Source of the DNA: Nemertoderma westbladi
Lineage: Eukaryota; Xenacoelomorpha; Nemertodermatida; Nemertodermatidae
DNA: 27,945 nt
NCBI GenBank assembly: GCA_032718475.1
Contig: JAUCBJ010005243.1
Location: forward strand, 1 to 27,945
Direction: 5' to 3'
Part shown: one piece after another, positions 9,338 to 20,021 of the stretch
How the letters are laid out: every line of letters starts with the position of its first letter
How positions within the stretch are numbered: the stretch's first letter is position 1
Program-made: the position numbers and the translations under genes
Notes under the pieces: model-generated
Databases searched by the model: none
Seen by the model: only the letters and a program-made list of their open reading frames with translations
What the model was told of the DNA's origin: nothing

Positions 9338-9615
9338 CGGTAATATAGGGTGGCTCGGTAATTTAGGGTGGCTCTGTAATATAGAGTGGCTCGGTATTAT
9401 AGGGTGGCTCGATAATATAGAGTGGCACAGTATTATAGCGTGGCTCGGTAATATAGAGTGGTGGCTCGGTAATATAGGGTGGCTCGGTAATATAGGGTGG
9501 CTCGGTAATATAGGGTGGCTCGGTAATATAGAGTGGCACAGTAATATAGCGTGGCTCGGTAATACACCCTGTACTGCTCGGTAATATAGGAGGGTGGCTC
9601 AGTAATATAGAAATA
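9338..9615. repeat. 18-bp minisatellite, right block
   Basis: The same unit as at 8807-9058 resumes directly after the SINE. It is more diverged here (AGAGTGGCACAG and AGCGTGGCTCGG variants). The two blocks were one array before the SINE inserted. Confidence 0.9.
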
Positions 9616-10925
9616 TGAGCCTCTTTATAAGGTTTCGTTTCTTCTCTCTGTGAGTTGGCAAACGGTCCTGAAGCAAGATGTAAGTTGAAGAACAGCTTGT
9701 TTTACCATGGTGATGGTGAACTCTTATTTATTATCGATAGCATTTACAACCATTGTTTGTTTCAGTTGCATACCGATGTTAAAAATCCAATTAAATCTAT
9801 TTAATATGACACTGAGACACAACTAAAGCAGTCAATCAATTATACAAACCTGTAATAAACCAAAAAATTTATTGTACGTAATGTTTTCTTACACTTATGA
9901 ATATAAGTGCTAAAATTAATTTGAACTCTAAAAATTGATGTAGTTAAAGAAATGTCTACACGTTTACATTACCTACTGTATTAAAAAAAAAGGTAATACG
10001 CATTTTTCTGATAAAAGGAAATGTAAAAACAAAGTCGCGGTATTTAAGAAAAAAAAAATAAAAAAATTATTATTATCAATTATTAGTAATATTTTCTTTC
10101 TTAAACATTTTTTACAAAACAGACATATACCGGAGATTTTGTCACATCTTTACCTACTTCTGCCATTGCTTACATTGTACTCTTCACTCAATGTACAAAA
10201 CCCCTGACTATTTGTATTTGACCATATTATTATTATTGATGCCCTTCCACTTCGGTGTTATTGACACCCTTGAGCGCCGCGACTCACAATAACCGGATTA
10301 TGGGTTTCTGGACCAGATTAGGGCGACATCTTATGAAACCTTTGGGTGAGTTTGAATCCTTCATTGTATAATTTTTGATAAATTAATGGATTAACGAATT
10401 AGGTTGAGGACTGCGAGTAGATGACAGCTGATTTATCACAAGGATTTCATTGGATTATTATAGATGATAAGAAAATACTCAATTTACATTCAAACTCTTG
10501 TACATTTTATAATCTAGAATAATCTAAAATATTCGTTTGTTTTGAATCTAAAATTGGACACGCATCACATAGCTTAGCTGCGTGTTGAATATTTATATTA
10601 GCACTTAAAAATATATCGGTTTTTTCAGAAAAATGCTCCCCCATCAGTTTGACACGGTGGTAAGGTTCTTTGTATAAAGGGAATTAATTAATTATAGTAA
10701 CTAACTACCAGAGAATGCAAGCTCAGTCAATACCTTAACTCCTCAGCATGATGGTCTGACAAGCTATTTCCTTCCTGTCTCAACTACTTTAATGCTAATT
10801 AACTGTATCTATATCCCATATTATTCAGCTGGTGTACTTGAATTTTTGTTCGGATATGATTCCTCCTCATAAGGAGATTGTAATTTCGCATAACCCACAT
10901 ACTTACAATACATACATGCATGGGT
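9616..10925. other. Intergenic stretch without recognisable genes
   Basis: AT-rich, with A-runs at 9983 and 10051. A moderately GC-rich patch at 10236-10365 ends in GAGTTTGAATCC, which resembles a Pol III B box, but I see no A box or SINE core. No coding similarity was noted. Confidence 0.45.
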
Positions 10926-11065
10926 TTTTCCGTGAGGAGGACCACCCCGTGCACAATATTGGGCGTTCTCATATAGTAGAATATATATACAAGCACGGTG
11001 GATATCGTGCTTTCTTTCTTGAGACGCCTTATAATAAAGGACACTGGCCTGTCTGAAGATGTGTA
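10926..11065 (+). pseudogene. Short LINE 3'-end ORF fragment
   Basis: Base-level similarity to the - strand LINE end at 27374-27600. Shared strings include CGTGAGGA…CC-GTGCA, AAGCACGGTGGA, TTTCTTGAGACGC and AAAGGACACTGGCCT. The translation keeps REEDHPVHN and KHGG, and has lost the NLVLW motif to substitutions. It is a 5'-truncated, decayed insertion. Confidence 0.7.
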
Positions 11066-11814
11066 TTATTATAATCTCTCAAAAGTTATGGTATTTGGAT
11101 TTGGTGTTGTGGCGGCGCAATAATTCGATTTTTCTTAGCACCCCTGTAACTTCTGCTCATGACTATGTTTTATTGTTTTTTGTTTGAATAGCTTTGCTTT
11201 CTCAATTAATAATTGATTAATTATCCTTGAATGTTCTTGCCCAAGTCAAACAGTGGTCTCATAAAACTTTTGTACTTTTGGATTTCTGAAATTCATTGTG
11301 AAAAAGTGCGAAATTTGTGCGAGAATTAAATTGTATGTTGTACACATTTTTCTCTTACATTCAGTAATAAATTATTTTTATTCCAAAATTGTAACATTAC
11401 TCAACGCCGGTATTAATAGCGAGTTGTTATAAAGCACTTTACAACCTTAGAGGACATTACAGAATTGCATTGACCTGTACATTTAGTATTGTATGGACAA
11501 ATAATGGACATTACTTAACGCCGTCATTGGTTACCACGTAAACAATAGGTGGAAATTTGCTGACAGCCAGATAGGCTTACTGCATTACCTACCGGTAGGC
11601 GGGGTGTAGCTATTAATAACCAGTACGGCCTAGCTATATTTTATTATAACATGGCTCCAAACGCCACCATAAATATGCTAAATAATTTATAACATAATTT
11701 ATGTCATTTTTACATTTATTTATACAGCAACTAATTTAATTTGTTCAGTTTCTATCACTTATAATATATATATACAATCATTTCGTAATGTTAAAATTTT
11801 GGAATGAAACTACA
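11066..11814. other. Intergenic stretch with short dispersed words
   Basis: AT-rich. Two similar words, ACATTACTCAACGCCG near 11393 and ACATTACTTAACGCCG near 11508, lie about 115 bp apart. TACCGGTA is at 11589. No gene was seen. Confidence 0.4.
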
Positions 11815-11951
11815 TACATACTTGTTGCAAAGTACTTTACAGTGTTCTGATCCTCGTGGCTTTATTTTCACTCACTCACTAACGTTCGTTCGTGTAACAA
11901 AGCCATTCGGATCATCACACTGTAAAGTGCTACTTTAGACACAAGTATGTA
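11815..11951. repeat. 137-bp imperfect fold-back sequence, MITE-like
   Basis: The termini TACATACTTG (11815-11824) and CAAGTATGTA (11942-11951) are perfectly complementary. The complementarity continues inward through ACTTTACAGTGT…GATCC…TGGCTTT against AAAGCCA…GGATCATCACACTGTAAAGT. A loop of about 20 bp contains ACTCACTCACTAACG. It could be a MITE or a solo fold-back. The hairpin is longer than an animal pre-miRNA. Confidence 0.75.
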
Positions 11952-13063
11952 AATAGTTATTACAATAGCTTTACACAATTCTACAATTTCCCTGTTTTCC
12001 AACAAGACTTTCGTTATTATGTTCGTTACATTTAAATTATTTTGTAATAATATGATTCTTAATTGTTACTATGACTACAGTATACAGCTATTATGTTTGA
12101 TTTTAATGTTATTCAGGAAAATTATCCGTCGTTTTTAAAATAACGTGACCAATCTCTTATCAGCCTGTTATTTTATATTATCATCATATCAATATACTGT
12201 AGTTGTGACGTCATTGAGTGAGAAAAATAAAATTCATTCTTTCAGACAGGGGATAAATTAAAGAGCACTCATGTTACTTATAAAATGGGTCACCGACACT
12301 CGACAATGTCAAGATTTGGGATTTGGTTTATGATTCTAAATTATTGTGGTATTTTTATATAATGAAGTTTCAATACAAATTAATAAATTTGCATTATCAT
12401 ATAGTGTCATTTGTATTTACTTGTTTTTTAATTGTTTACAATTATAAGTTACTAAATATTAATATAATCAGACCCAGCCACACTACTTACTGTACATTAA
12501 ATATTAACAGCAATAATAATTATACTCTGCACTTTAGAAATTACATTCAACAGCAACTGTGTAGGCCTGTAACTTCTGATACTAATCAACTAAAATCATA
12601 CAGATTTCGACTAACGCAATCATAATTCAAGATTTAAAACATGATTGCTTTACTGATTACGTATTTCTTGTGATTTGACGATGACAGGATTATCCTATGA
12701 ATCTCTTGTTGCTGACTGCTCAGTTTGTTATATCTATATGCCGCTGCCCTTCCAACTATCAGTAGGTATATACAGTAGCAGTAGGCTCCGGTGTACCTAA
12801 CGGTAGCTCCGTAGCCAGTAGCTATTGAATCAGCGGCCCTTTGGATGAATGTAACAACGGTATAGTCAGTAAGGTATCAGCTACCTGGACATAGCTATAG
12901 GCGATATCACCCAATATACAGAATGCTAGTGCGCCATGTACCTACCTACACTACGGTTGTACGGTAAGGAAGGATAGTGGATGGAAGAAGCGGTTGTATG
13001 AGTACCAAGGACTACAGTACTGCAAGATAAATATACACATTATGTAGCCAGCGACCCATTAAA
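11952..13063. other. Intergenic stretch without recognisable genes
   Basis: AT-rich to 12640, then more balanced. From 12720 to 13020 there are many TACAGTA, GTAGCAGTAGG and CTACC words. The 100-codon frame at 12323-12625 is low complexity and not convincing. Confidence 0.45.
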
Positions 13064-13105
13064 CTACCCCCCCCCCCCCCCCCCCCCCCCCCACACACAC
13101 ACACA
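13064..13105. repeat. Poly-C tract followed by (CA)n
   Basis: About 29 C residues followed by a short CA dinucleotide run. This is the third long C homopolymer in the window. Confidence 0.9.
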
Positions 13106-15270
13106 TCAACTAAATCTCCATAAATCTCTAGGATTCCTTAGTTTGTTCAGCAGATAATAACTCCCCATTACCTTACCTTACCGTATAAGGAGAGACATTT
13201 ATTTGCTGACGTCATTGTAGATTCTTTTAATTGCCACTAAGTTTTCAAGGAATTCCTCCATGTTTTAATCGGAGGGTGAGGGTGTTCTCGTATATCTTAT
13301 TTCTCGGTAGTATGAAACATTATTCCCAAGAAGGAATCCTTACCGATATAATTACTCGGGGTTTCTCAAGGCCAATAACTTATGCGAGCTTCGATTATCG
13401 GTATAGTTTCTATGGCTTAGCCCCTGGAGCTTCAAGGTTTTACATCAAATGGCCATTATTTTTTGCATTTATTTGTCTTCTTGTAGTGGGAGTATCTCAT
13501 GTAATTACCTAAACGGCTAGTTTATAAGCAGTAAACAGTTTCCATTAGTGTCAAGTAAACAGTTCCCATTAGTGTCTTTATAATAATTCCTAACTGTTTC
13601 AAAAGTATTAATTGTGGTGATAATGCTTTTAGTTCACCAGTTGTCATCCCATATATTTGCCTTCTAACCTAGCTGAAATGATATAACCAGTTTCCTCTGC
13701 GTAGAGGAAGTCCTTTCGCAGTTGCAACCACAGTGTGCATAAGGATTCATATAAACATAATTTAACATTTATCGTACCAATAATAATTACAAATAAATAG
13801 TAGTATATCAGTATAAAAAATAAAGAGTAACCGCAATGATAATGTTTTATTTAAAAAAAAGTAGGTTTGCTTCGACCGTTAAGACAGGGATTCCGCACAA
13901 AGTCTGACGACTAATTCCAATTTCAGTCCCCCTGGAGCTGTTGTACTCCAAGAGGAAGAGGAACTCCAGAAATCATTTAGATAACAATTAAGGATGCAAA
14001 GCAGAGATGCGCCCTGGCTTGTCTCTAAGGCGTTTGTGCAGAAATGTAACCCACAATTAATTCTTTCGGAATTAATTAAAGGCAACGCATTTAACAACTG
14101 CACAACAACAATGTTGGGATTTTTAAAGCGCATCCCAGCTGATGAGCCATTCAATATATTTATTTGGATAATAAAGATTGTTACTCCAGTTGTTGTGCAT
14201 TTACTCCAGTTGTTGTGAGGATGATAGTAATCTTACACCCAGTTACTTAAGGCGCAATACAATCTATATGAAACTCCTATTCCGGCCTTCAACCATAGCT
14301 GTCACCAACAACGCTGAAATACTTCTTATCTACTACGATCTTGGTTTCGAATATCCATATAACGCAGTTGGGTACTGAGCTGTATAAGAGGTACGCAAAC
14401 CTATTCCTGTGGTGGACCTGTCATACCAAAATGTAGAATTCTGCCAATACTGCTGACGTAAACTGTCATATTATATCTTGAGAATTTATTGTGTGGGTGG
14501 GTTGGGTGCTGCATATATTGAAATATTCTTCACGCTAAAACTGATAATTAATTCTTAAATTCCTTATGGATGCGATATAATTATGCCATTATATTCTACT
14601 TTACGGAACTATGTTTTGACTTTATATCACCTGCTATAGCTGCTTTTTAAGACTGATTCTCATTAGCCAATTCTGACTTTCATTCCATATTGTTTAAATC
14701 ATTATTTCATTAAATAATAATTGATAAATCCTAATTATATTTCGTCATTTCATTTTTACCGCCGCCTCTTGGCACAGCAAATAAACGGTGTGAGAACCCC
14801 GACAAAAAATACTTCAATAAAAATATTCGTAATCCGAGATCCACGATAATTTACAAAGTTCTTCGGGATTCGATTCTTATCAAAATATATATTTTCAAGA
14901 ATATCAGATTCGGTTAAGGTAACATCGCGACATTAGCCATCTATTGTTGATCAAGATATCGGCTTTGCACCATAAAGGTTGCTCGTACAAGGAGTTCTGA
15001 AGACATGTAATCTCAGTGTATATGTTTGTTACCCTTCTAGGATATATGGAAAACTTATAGCTTCATATTATTTCTAGAATAATCCTACACCAGGATAGCT
15101 CAACACGATACAAACAATTTCCACTTTATATATTATTTTCCACTTTATATATCACTCTGTATTTCCACCAGTGAAATAAAACCAGGTCTGTTTCGAATTA
15201 TCCACTGTTGAATCGAATAATATATACAATATATAATGTACTTGCGTAGTACTTAAAAAAAACAATTTTG
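13106..15270. other. Intergenic or intronic stretch without recognisable genes
   Basis: Contains a 93-codon + frame at 13231-13512 and overlapping frames near 13879-14218. None resembles a family I know, and the pattern of stops in other frames is ordinary. Short local duplications occur at 13530-13575 (GTAAACAGTTYCCATTAGTG twice), 14177-14217 (TTACTCCAGTTGTTGTG twice) and 15120-15155 (TTCCACTTTATATAT twice). Upstream exons of the Ser/Pro-rich gene may lie here, but I could not identify any. Confidence 0.4.
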
Positions 15271-16914
15271 TTTAACAAAGTAAATGGTAACAGTGACAGT
15301 GCGAATAAGTTAACAAAGTAAATGGTAACAGTGACAGTGCGAATAAGTTAACAAAGTAAATGGTAACAGTGACAGTGCGAATAAGTTAACAAAGTAAATG
15401 GTAACAGTGACAGTGCGAATAAGTTAACAAAGTAAATGGTAACAGTGACAGTGCGAATAAGTTAACAAAGTAAATGGTAACAGTGACAGTGCGAATAAGT
15501 TAACAAAGTAAATGGTAACAGTGACAGTGCGAATAAGTTAACAAAGTAAATGGTAACAGTGACAGTGCGAATAAGTTAACAAAGTAAATGGTAACAGTGA
15601 CAGTGCGAATAAGTTAACAAAGTAAATGGTAACAGTGACAGTGCGAATAAGTTAACAAAGTAAATGGTAACAGTGACAGTGCGAATAAGTTAACAAAGTA
15701 AATGGTAACAGTGACAGTGCGAATAAGTTAACAAAGTAAATGGTAACAGTGACAGTGCGAATAAGTTAACAAAGTAAATGGTAACAGTGACAGTGCGAAT
15801 AAGTTAACAAAGTAACTGGTAACAGTGACAGTGCGAATAAGTTAACAAAGTAAATGGTAACAGTGACAGTGCGAATAAGTTAACAAAGTAACTGGTAACA
15901 GTGACAGTGCGAATAAGTTAACAAAGTAACTGGTAACAGTGACAGTGCGAATAAGTTAACAAAGTAAATGGTAACAGTGACAGTGCGAATAAGTTAACAA
16001 AGTAAATGGTAACAGTGACAGTGCGAATAAGTTAACAAAGTAAATGGTAACAGTGACAGTGCGAATAAGTTAACAAAGTAAATGGTAACAGTGACAGTGC
16101 GAATAAGTTAACAAAGTAAATGGTAACAGTGACAGTGCGAATAAGTTAACAAAGTAAATGGTAACAGTGACAGTGCGAATAAGTTAACAAAGTAACTGGT
16201 AACAGTGACAGTGCGAATAAGTTAACAAAGTAACTGGTAACAGTGACAGTGCGAATAAGTTAACAAAGTAAATGGTAACAGTGACAGTGCGAATAAGTTA
16301 ACAAAGTAAATGGTAACAGTGACAGTGCGAATAAGTTAACAAAGTAAATGGTAACAGTGACAGTGCGAATAAGTTAACAAAGTAAATGGTAACAGTGACA
16401 GTGCGAATAAGTTAACAAAGTAAATGGTAACAGTGACAGTGCGAATAAGTTAACAAAGTAAATGGTAACAGTGACAGTGCGAATAAGTTAACAAAGTAAC
16501 TGGTAACAGTGACAGTGCGAATAAGTTAACAAAGTAACTGGTAACAGTGACAGTGCGAATAAGTTAACAAAGTAACTGGTAACAGTGACAGTGCGAATAA
16601 GTTAACAAAGTAAATGGTAACAGTGACAGTGCGAATAAGTTAACAAAGTAAATGGTAACAGTGACAGTGCGAATAAGTTAACCAAGTAAATGGCAACAGT
16701 GACAGTGCGAATAAGTTAACAAAGTAACTGGTAACAGTGACAGTGCGAATAAGTTAACAAAGTAAATGGTAACAGTGACAGTGCGAATAAGTTAACAAAG
16801 TAAATGGTAACAGTGACAGTGCGAATAAGTTAACAAAGTAAATGGTAACAGTGACAGTGCGAATAAGTTAACAAAGTAAATGGTAACAGTGACAGTGCGA
16901 ATAAGTTAACAAAG
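15271..16914. repeat. 38-bp tandem array, 43 copies
   Basis: The unit begins GTTAACAAAGTAAATGG and contains GTGACAGTGCG. The period is exactly 38 bp throughout. There are 43 units plus a final 10-bp partial, nearly identical to each other. The main variation is A to C at unit base 14 (TAAATGG to TAACTGG) at 15816, 15892, 15930, 16196, 16234, 16500, 16538, 16576 and 16728. One unit near 16680 has two other changes. There are no spacers, so it is not a CRISPR array. It ends 111 bp upstream of a splice acceptor. Confidence 0.97.
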
Positions 16915-17025
16915 AATTTCAGTCACTAAATGTTATTTAATTTATAGATCTATTTCGATCAAGTTAATCGATCGAATATCAACTAATTAATTAACTTAAT
17001 TAACAATAATATTTTAATTAACCAG

Positions 17026-17305
17026 AGGGGCCAATCAACGTTAGAAGAGACGAGGATAATTTGTCCTACCAGTTACCAACAACGACAGCCACCAATGCAC
17101 CAGCAGCCAGCCCAAAGTCGTCTACCGCCTACTTACCCACGGGTAGCCCAAAGTCGTCTACCGCCTACTTACCCACCGGTAGTCCTAAATCAGTCAATCT
17201 CTCTAACAGAACTCCGAGTCCCAAAAGCGGCAGACGTCTACAGCGGGAGGGGTCATTAAGCACCCCGAAACGCAGACCAAGCGGGTGGTCAAACCTTCTT
17301 AACAA
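17026..17305 (+). CDS. Exon 1 seen of a Ser/Pro-rich protein of unknown function
   Basis: Open for 280 bp from the acceptor TTAATTAACCAG to the donor AACAA|GTTAGT. It reads GPINVRRDEDNLSYQLPTTT onward. It contains SPKSSTAYLPTG twice in tandem, a further SPKS, then RTPSPKSGRR and STPKRRPSGWSNLLNK. Proline-directed Ser/Thr sites are dense, and TPKR fits the CDK consensus. The basic, low-complexity sequence suggests a disordered, phosphorylated region. The exon leaves in phase 2, which joins correctly to the next exon. The acceptor could instead be two bases later (AG at 17026-17027). I do not recognise the protein. No start codon is visible, so earlier exons exist. Confidence 0.7.
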
Positions 17306-17397
17306 GTTAGTTTGTGAGATTACTTCTTCTCATGTGATTAAAAACTACCTATAAATACAATGCAAGGTTTGAGATAGGGTAATGTATGTTCTTTGTT

Positions 17398-17450
17398 ACT
17401 TTCGCCGTGAGGACCAGCCTGTGCAGCACAATCTTGTACTTTGGTAGCCC
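17398..17450 (+). pseudogene. Tiny LINE 3'-end fragment
   Basis: Translates to FRREDQPVQHNLVLW then stop, matching RRDDQPVHNLVLWQP at the - strand LINE end near 27580. Only about 50 bp are recognisable. Confidence 0.6.
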
Positions 17451-18167
17451 AAGAATAGAGTTTGCAAAATAATTGCGCTGTGGCCAGCGGCCTGGCCTCA
17501 GTATCTGCGCTCTGCCGGCTACACTAAGATATAAATCTATGTACTGTTTTCTAAGAATTTTAGTGAGAAAAAGTAGATTTTGAAGACATATGAGTTATTT
17601 ATAACACGAGATAGTTATTTTTTAAATTTACTTTCATAATATAATTATATATTTATTCCAGTATTTTTATTGCGTTTTACGAAGGATAATAATTGTATTG
17701 TGTTTGAGAAGGTTTGCTATGTAGTACTCCTTTACTGAATATATGAAACCAGGTGGTTAATGCAGCGCGAAATTACGCGCCATTACAATGTAATTGATTT
17801 AGTGTTCCCTGCGGAGAGGTAAAGATTTAACCAAGGGTTGTCTTGTTACTGGGTTACTGGTGGCTTTGTAGTGTACTACAGTAGGTAAATCAATTAATCA
17901 TATGATACAGAATTGCAGTGCCTTCTCCTTCCTTCGCTTTCCATAATAAATAATTTGTAGATAATCACGCTGGTGGTGGTGTTCACGTATATACGGGATG
18001 CTAAACCTTGGGAGTTAGTGTGTAACCCTTTCATACTTATTAATAACGTTAATTACCTTGGTGTTCACTTTTGTTATATATTATAATTTGAAGTTCTCGC
18101 ATTTTTTGATTTTTTAGCCTCAATAATAAAATTTGATTTGGGTCCATTTTATTCACAACTGTAGCAA

Positions 18168-18350
18168 TATTCACATGATACATATTCACACATATACATA
18201 CATATTCACATGTACATAATTCACATGTACATTCATATTCACATGTACATACATATTCACATGTACATACATATTCACATATACATACATATTCACATGT
18301 ACATACATATTCACATATACATACATATTCACATGTACATATACATCTAT
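18168..18350. repeat. 18-bp AT-rich minisatellite
   Basis: The unit is ACATGTACATACATATTC, alternating with ACATATACATACATATTC, about 10 copies. A - strand frame reading VHVNMYVYVNMY repeats is an artefact of the period. Confidence 0.9.
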
Positions 18351-19224
18351 ATAATTTTTATTACTCACCCTGTAAACTAATTTTCATTTAAAACTTAATG
18401 AGATAAAAATATCGAGTAAAAGTCAGTAATTATAATATGTCAACTGTTAATTGATCTGTTAAAAAAGTAGTTTTTTATGCTATGTAACGAAGTTATTTCA
18501 AAATTAGGCATTACAATGTTCCCATTCCTATTTGCAAATGTGACACCAAAATATTATGTGTAGAAAATTCAAAATTTCTACAAAATGTCTGGAGCGTTCA
18601 CTGGTATTGTTTAAGAGCCTCCGAAAATGGACTAAAATACTACTAGAATTATTAACACTGTTTAATGAAAAATGTATAAATTACACCCACAAATTCCAAA
18701 TTCATTATCTATTTGTCCCACACACCACGACCACGCCACATAGTGTGATGCTATAATGCGTTGTGTCGTTGTAACCGAATCCATTCCACTTCCCCACATA
18801 CAGTTGCATTATTCTTGAAACTACATTGTATTTATTCAACCCAATAAAACAACAAACAGTTCACTAACAACTTATCTAAAGGTGATTTGCGATTAGGTAT
18901 AAGGTTGGGAACTGAACGGTTAATGGGTTGCATCAACAGCAGCAGCAATAGTAACAGTAGCTAATTTTATAAAGTTAATGGGTGGCATTTTCAATTAGAG
19001 TAGATTTTCAACTGAACCTTTTATGGCTTATTATCAGTAATTTATAAGAAAATAAACGGATAATTAGGGAAATACGGCTTTGTAGGTCTTCCATAGAATC
19101 ATAACTCACATTCATTAAATACTTAGGACGGAGCGATGCCCATTACCTATTGTGTGCTTTTCTTATTGAAAAAATATATTTATAGATAACAATAATTAAT
19201 ATATAAAATATTGTGAGCTAAAAG

Positions 19225-19396
19225 TATAATTGGACAGTAATCTCATTGTATCAGATCCACTGTACATTGGATCCACGGCATTTGTGTCCTACTGATGCTG
19301 GTTAGACAGATCCACTCGGGGTCAGGGGTCCTTCAGGGTGATACACTCTCACCATTTTCTTATTTTTAATTAATTACAGTCGCTAAGGATCTCTAC
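19225..19396 (+). pseudogene. LINE reverse transcriptase, 5' half of split relic
   Basis: Around 19314-19370 the + strand reads GSGVLQGDTLSPF, the conserved RT block before the catalytic aspartates, followed after a frameshift by FLFLINYSR. Stops and shifts upstream show decay. The sequence stops at the 8-bp target duplication of the inserted transposon and continues at 23511. It is a non-LTR element; I do not assign the clade. Confidence 0.8.
19389..19396. other. 8-bp target site duplication, left copy
   Basis: ATCTCTAC directly precedes the terminal TAGGG of the transposon. The identical octamer follows the other end at 23503-23510. Confidence 0.95.
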
Positions 19397-19717
19397 TAGG
19401 GTGGGTCGAAAAATACTTTTTTGCTCAAATTCGGTCGGGTTAGTGAAAAAAATGTGCCATTCCTGATAAAAATGTTATGCCCATAACTTCATGCGAAATT
19501 TCAAGTCCTTCTGGCTCCAACGGGGGGTCAAAATTTCGAAATATTGGCAAAATTTTAAAAAAATCAGCTTAGGCAGACCAAATTTTTTTTTGCTCAGATT
19601 TAGTCAGGTTATTGAAAAAGGGCTTCCATTTATGGTAAAAATATAATTTACAATGCTTCACATAATTATTTAAACTCTTTCTGTCTCCAACAGGGTGTCA
19701 AAATTTGGAAAAAATTG
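19397..19717. repeat. Left TIR, two diverged 170-bp units
   Basis: Aligns to the reverse complement of 23182-23502, with about 95% identity in the outer 83 bp and less inward. Internally it is a tandem duplication. TGCTCAAATTCGGTCGGGTT (19422) recurs as TGCTCAGATTTAGTCAGGTT (19591). CTCCAACGGGGGGTCAAAAT (19515) recurs as CTCCAACAGGGTGTCAAAAT (19685). The offset is 169-170 bp. Confidence 0.9.
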
Positions 19718-20021
19718 GTGTAAACGGCCTTATTTTTTCCTGAATAAAATTGATCTAGTGAAATATAGTTTGGCATAAGTTTTCAGTTTCAAGGTTCTCA
19801 AGGTTCCACTGAACTCCATTCAACAGTTTCAGTATCAACATTGTGGATAAAAGATCAAAAAAATTCAAGACAGTTTTTGGAAAACTTAACATTCAATATT
19901 ACTGCATGTAAATGTAAATTTATATTAATACACAAAGTTATTCATTATGTCATCAGTTATAGCTGTAAAGAAATAATTTTGATGACTTAACAAAGTTTCG
20001 ACACAGTTTAACAGATGTATA

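Noticed and set aside
10236-10365. Possible second SINE, from GAGTTTGAATCC resembling a B box
   Set aside because: No A box at the right distance and no shared core or tail.
12323-12625. 100-codon frame
   Set aside because: Very AT-rich with Asn/Tyr/Leu-biased composition typical of non-coding DNA.
13231-13512. 93-codon frame, possibly membrane-like at its end
   Set aside because: No recognisable family, no splice or promoter context, and length expected by chance.
13879-14218. Overlapping frames on both strands
   Set aside because: No similarity and no consistent splice sites. Overlap on both strands suggests chance.
15271-16914. CRISPR-like regular array
   Set aside because: The 38-bp units are directly adjacent with no unique spacers, and the context is a eukaryotic intron.
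18186-18368. 60-codon antisense frame with VHVNMYVY repeats
   Set aside because: A translation of the AT-rich 18-bp array.
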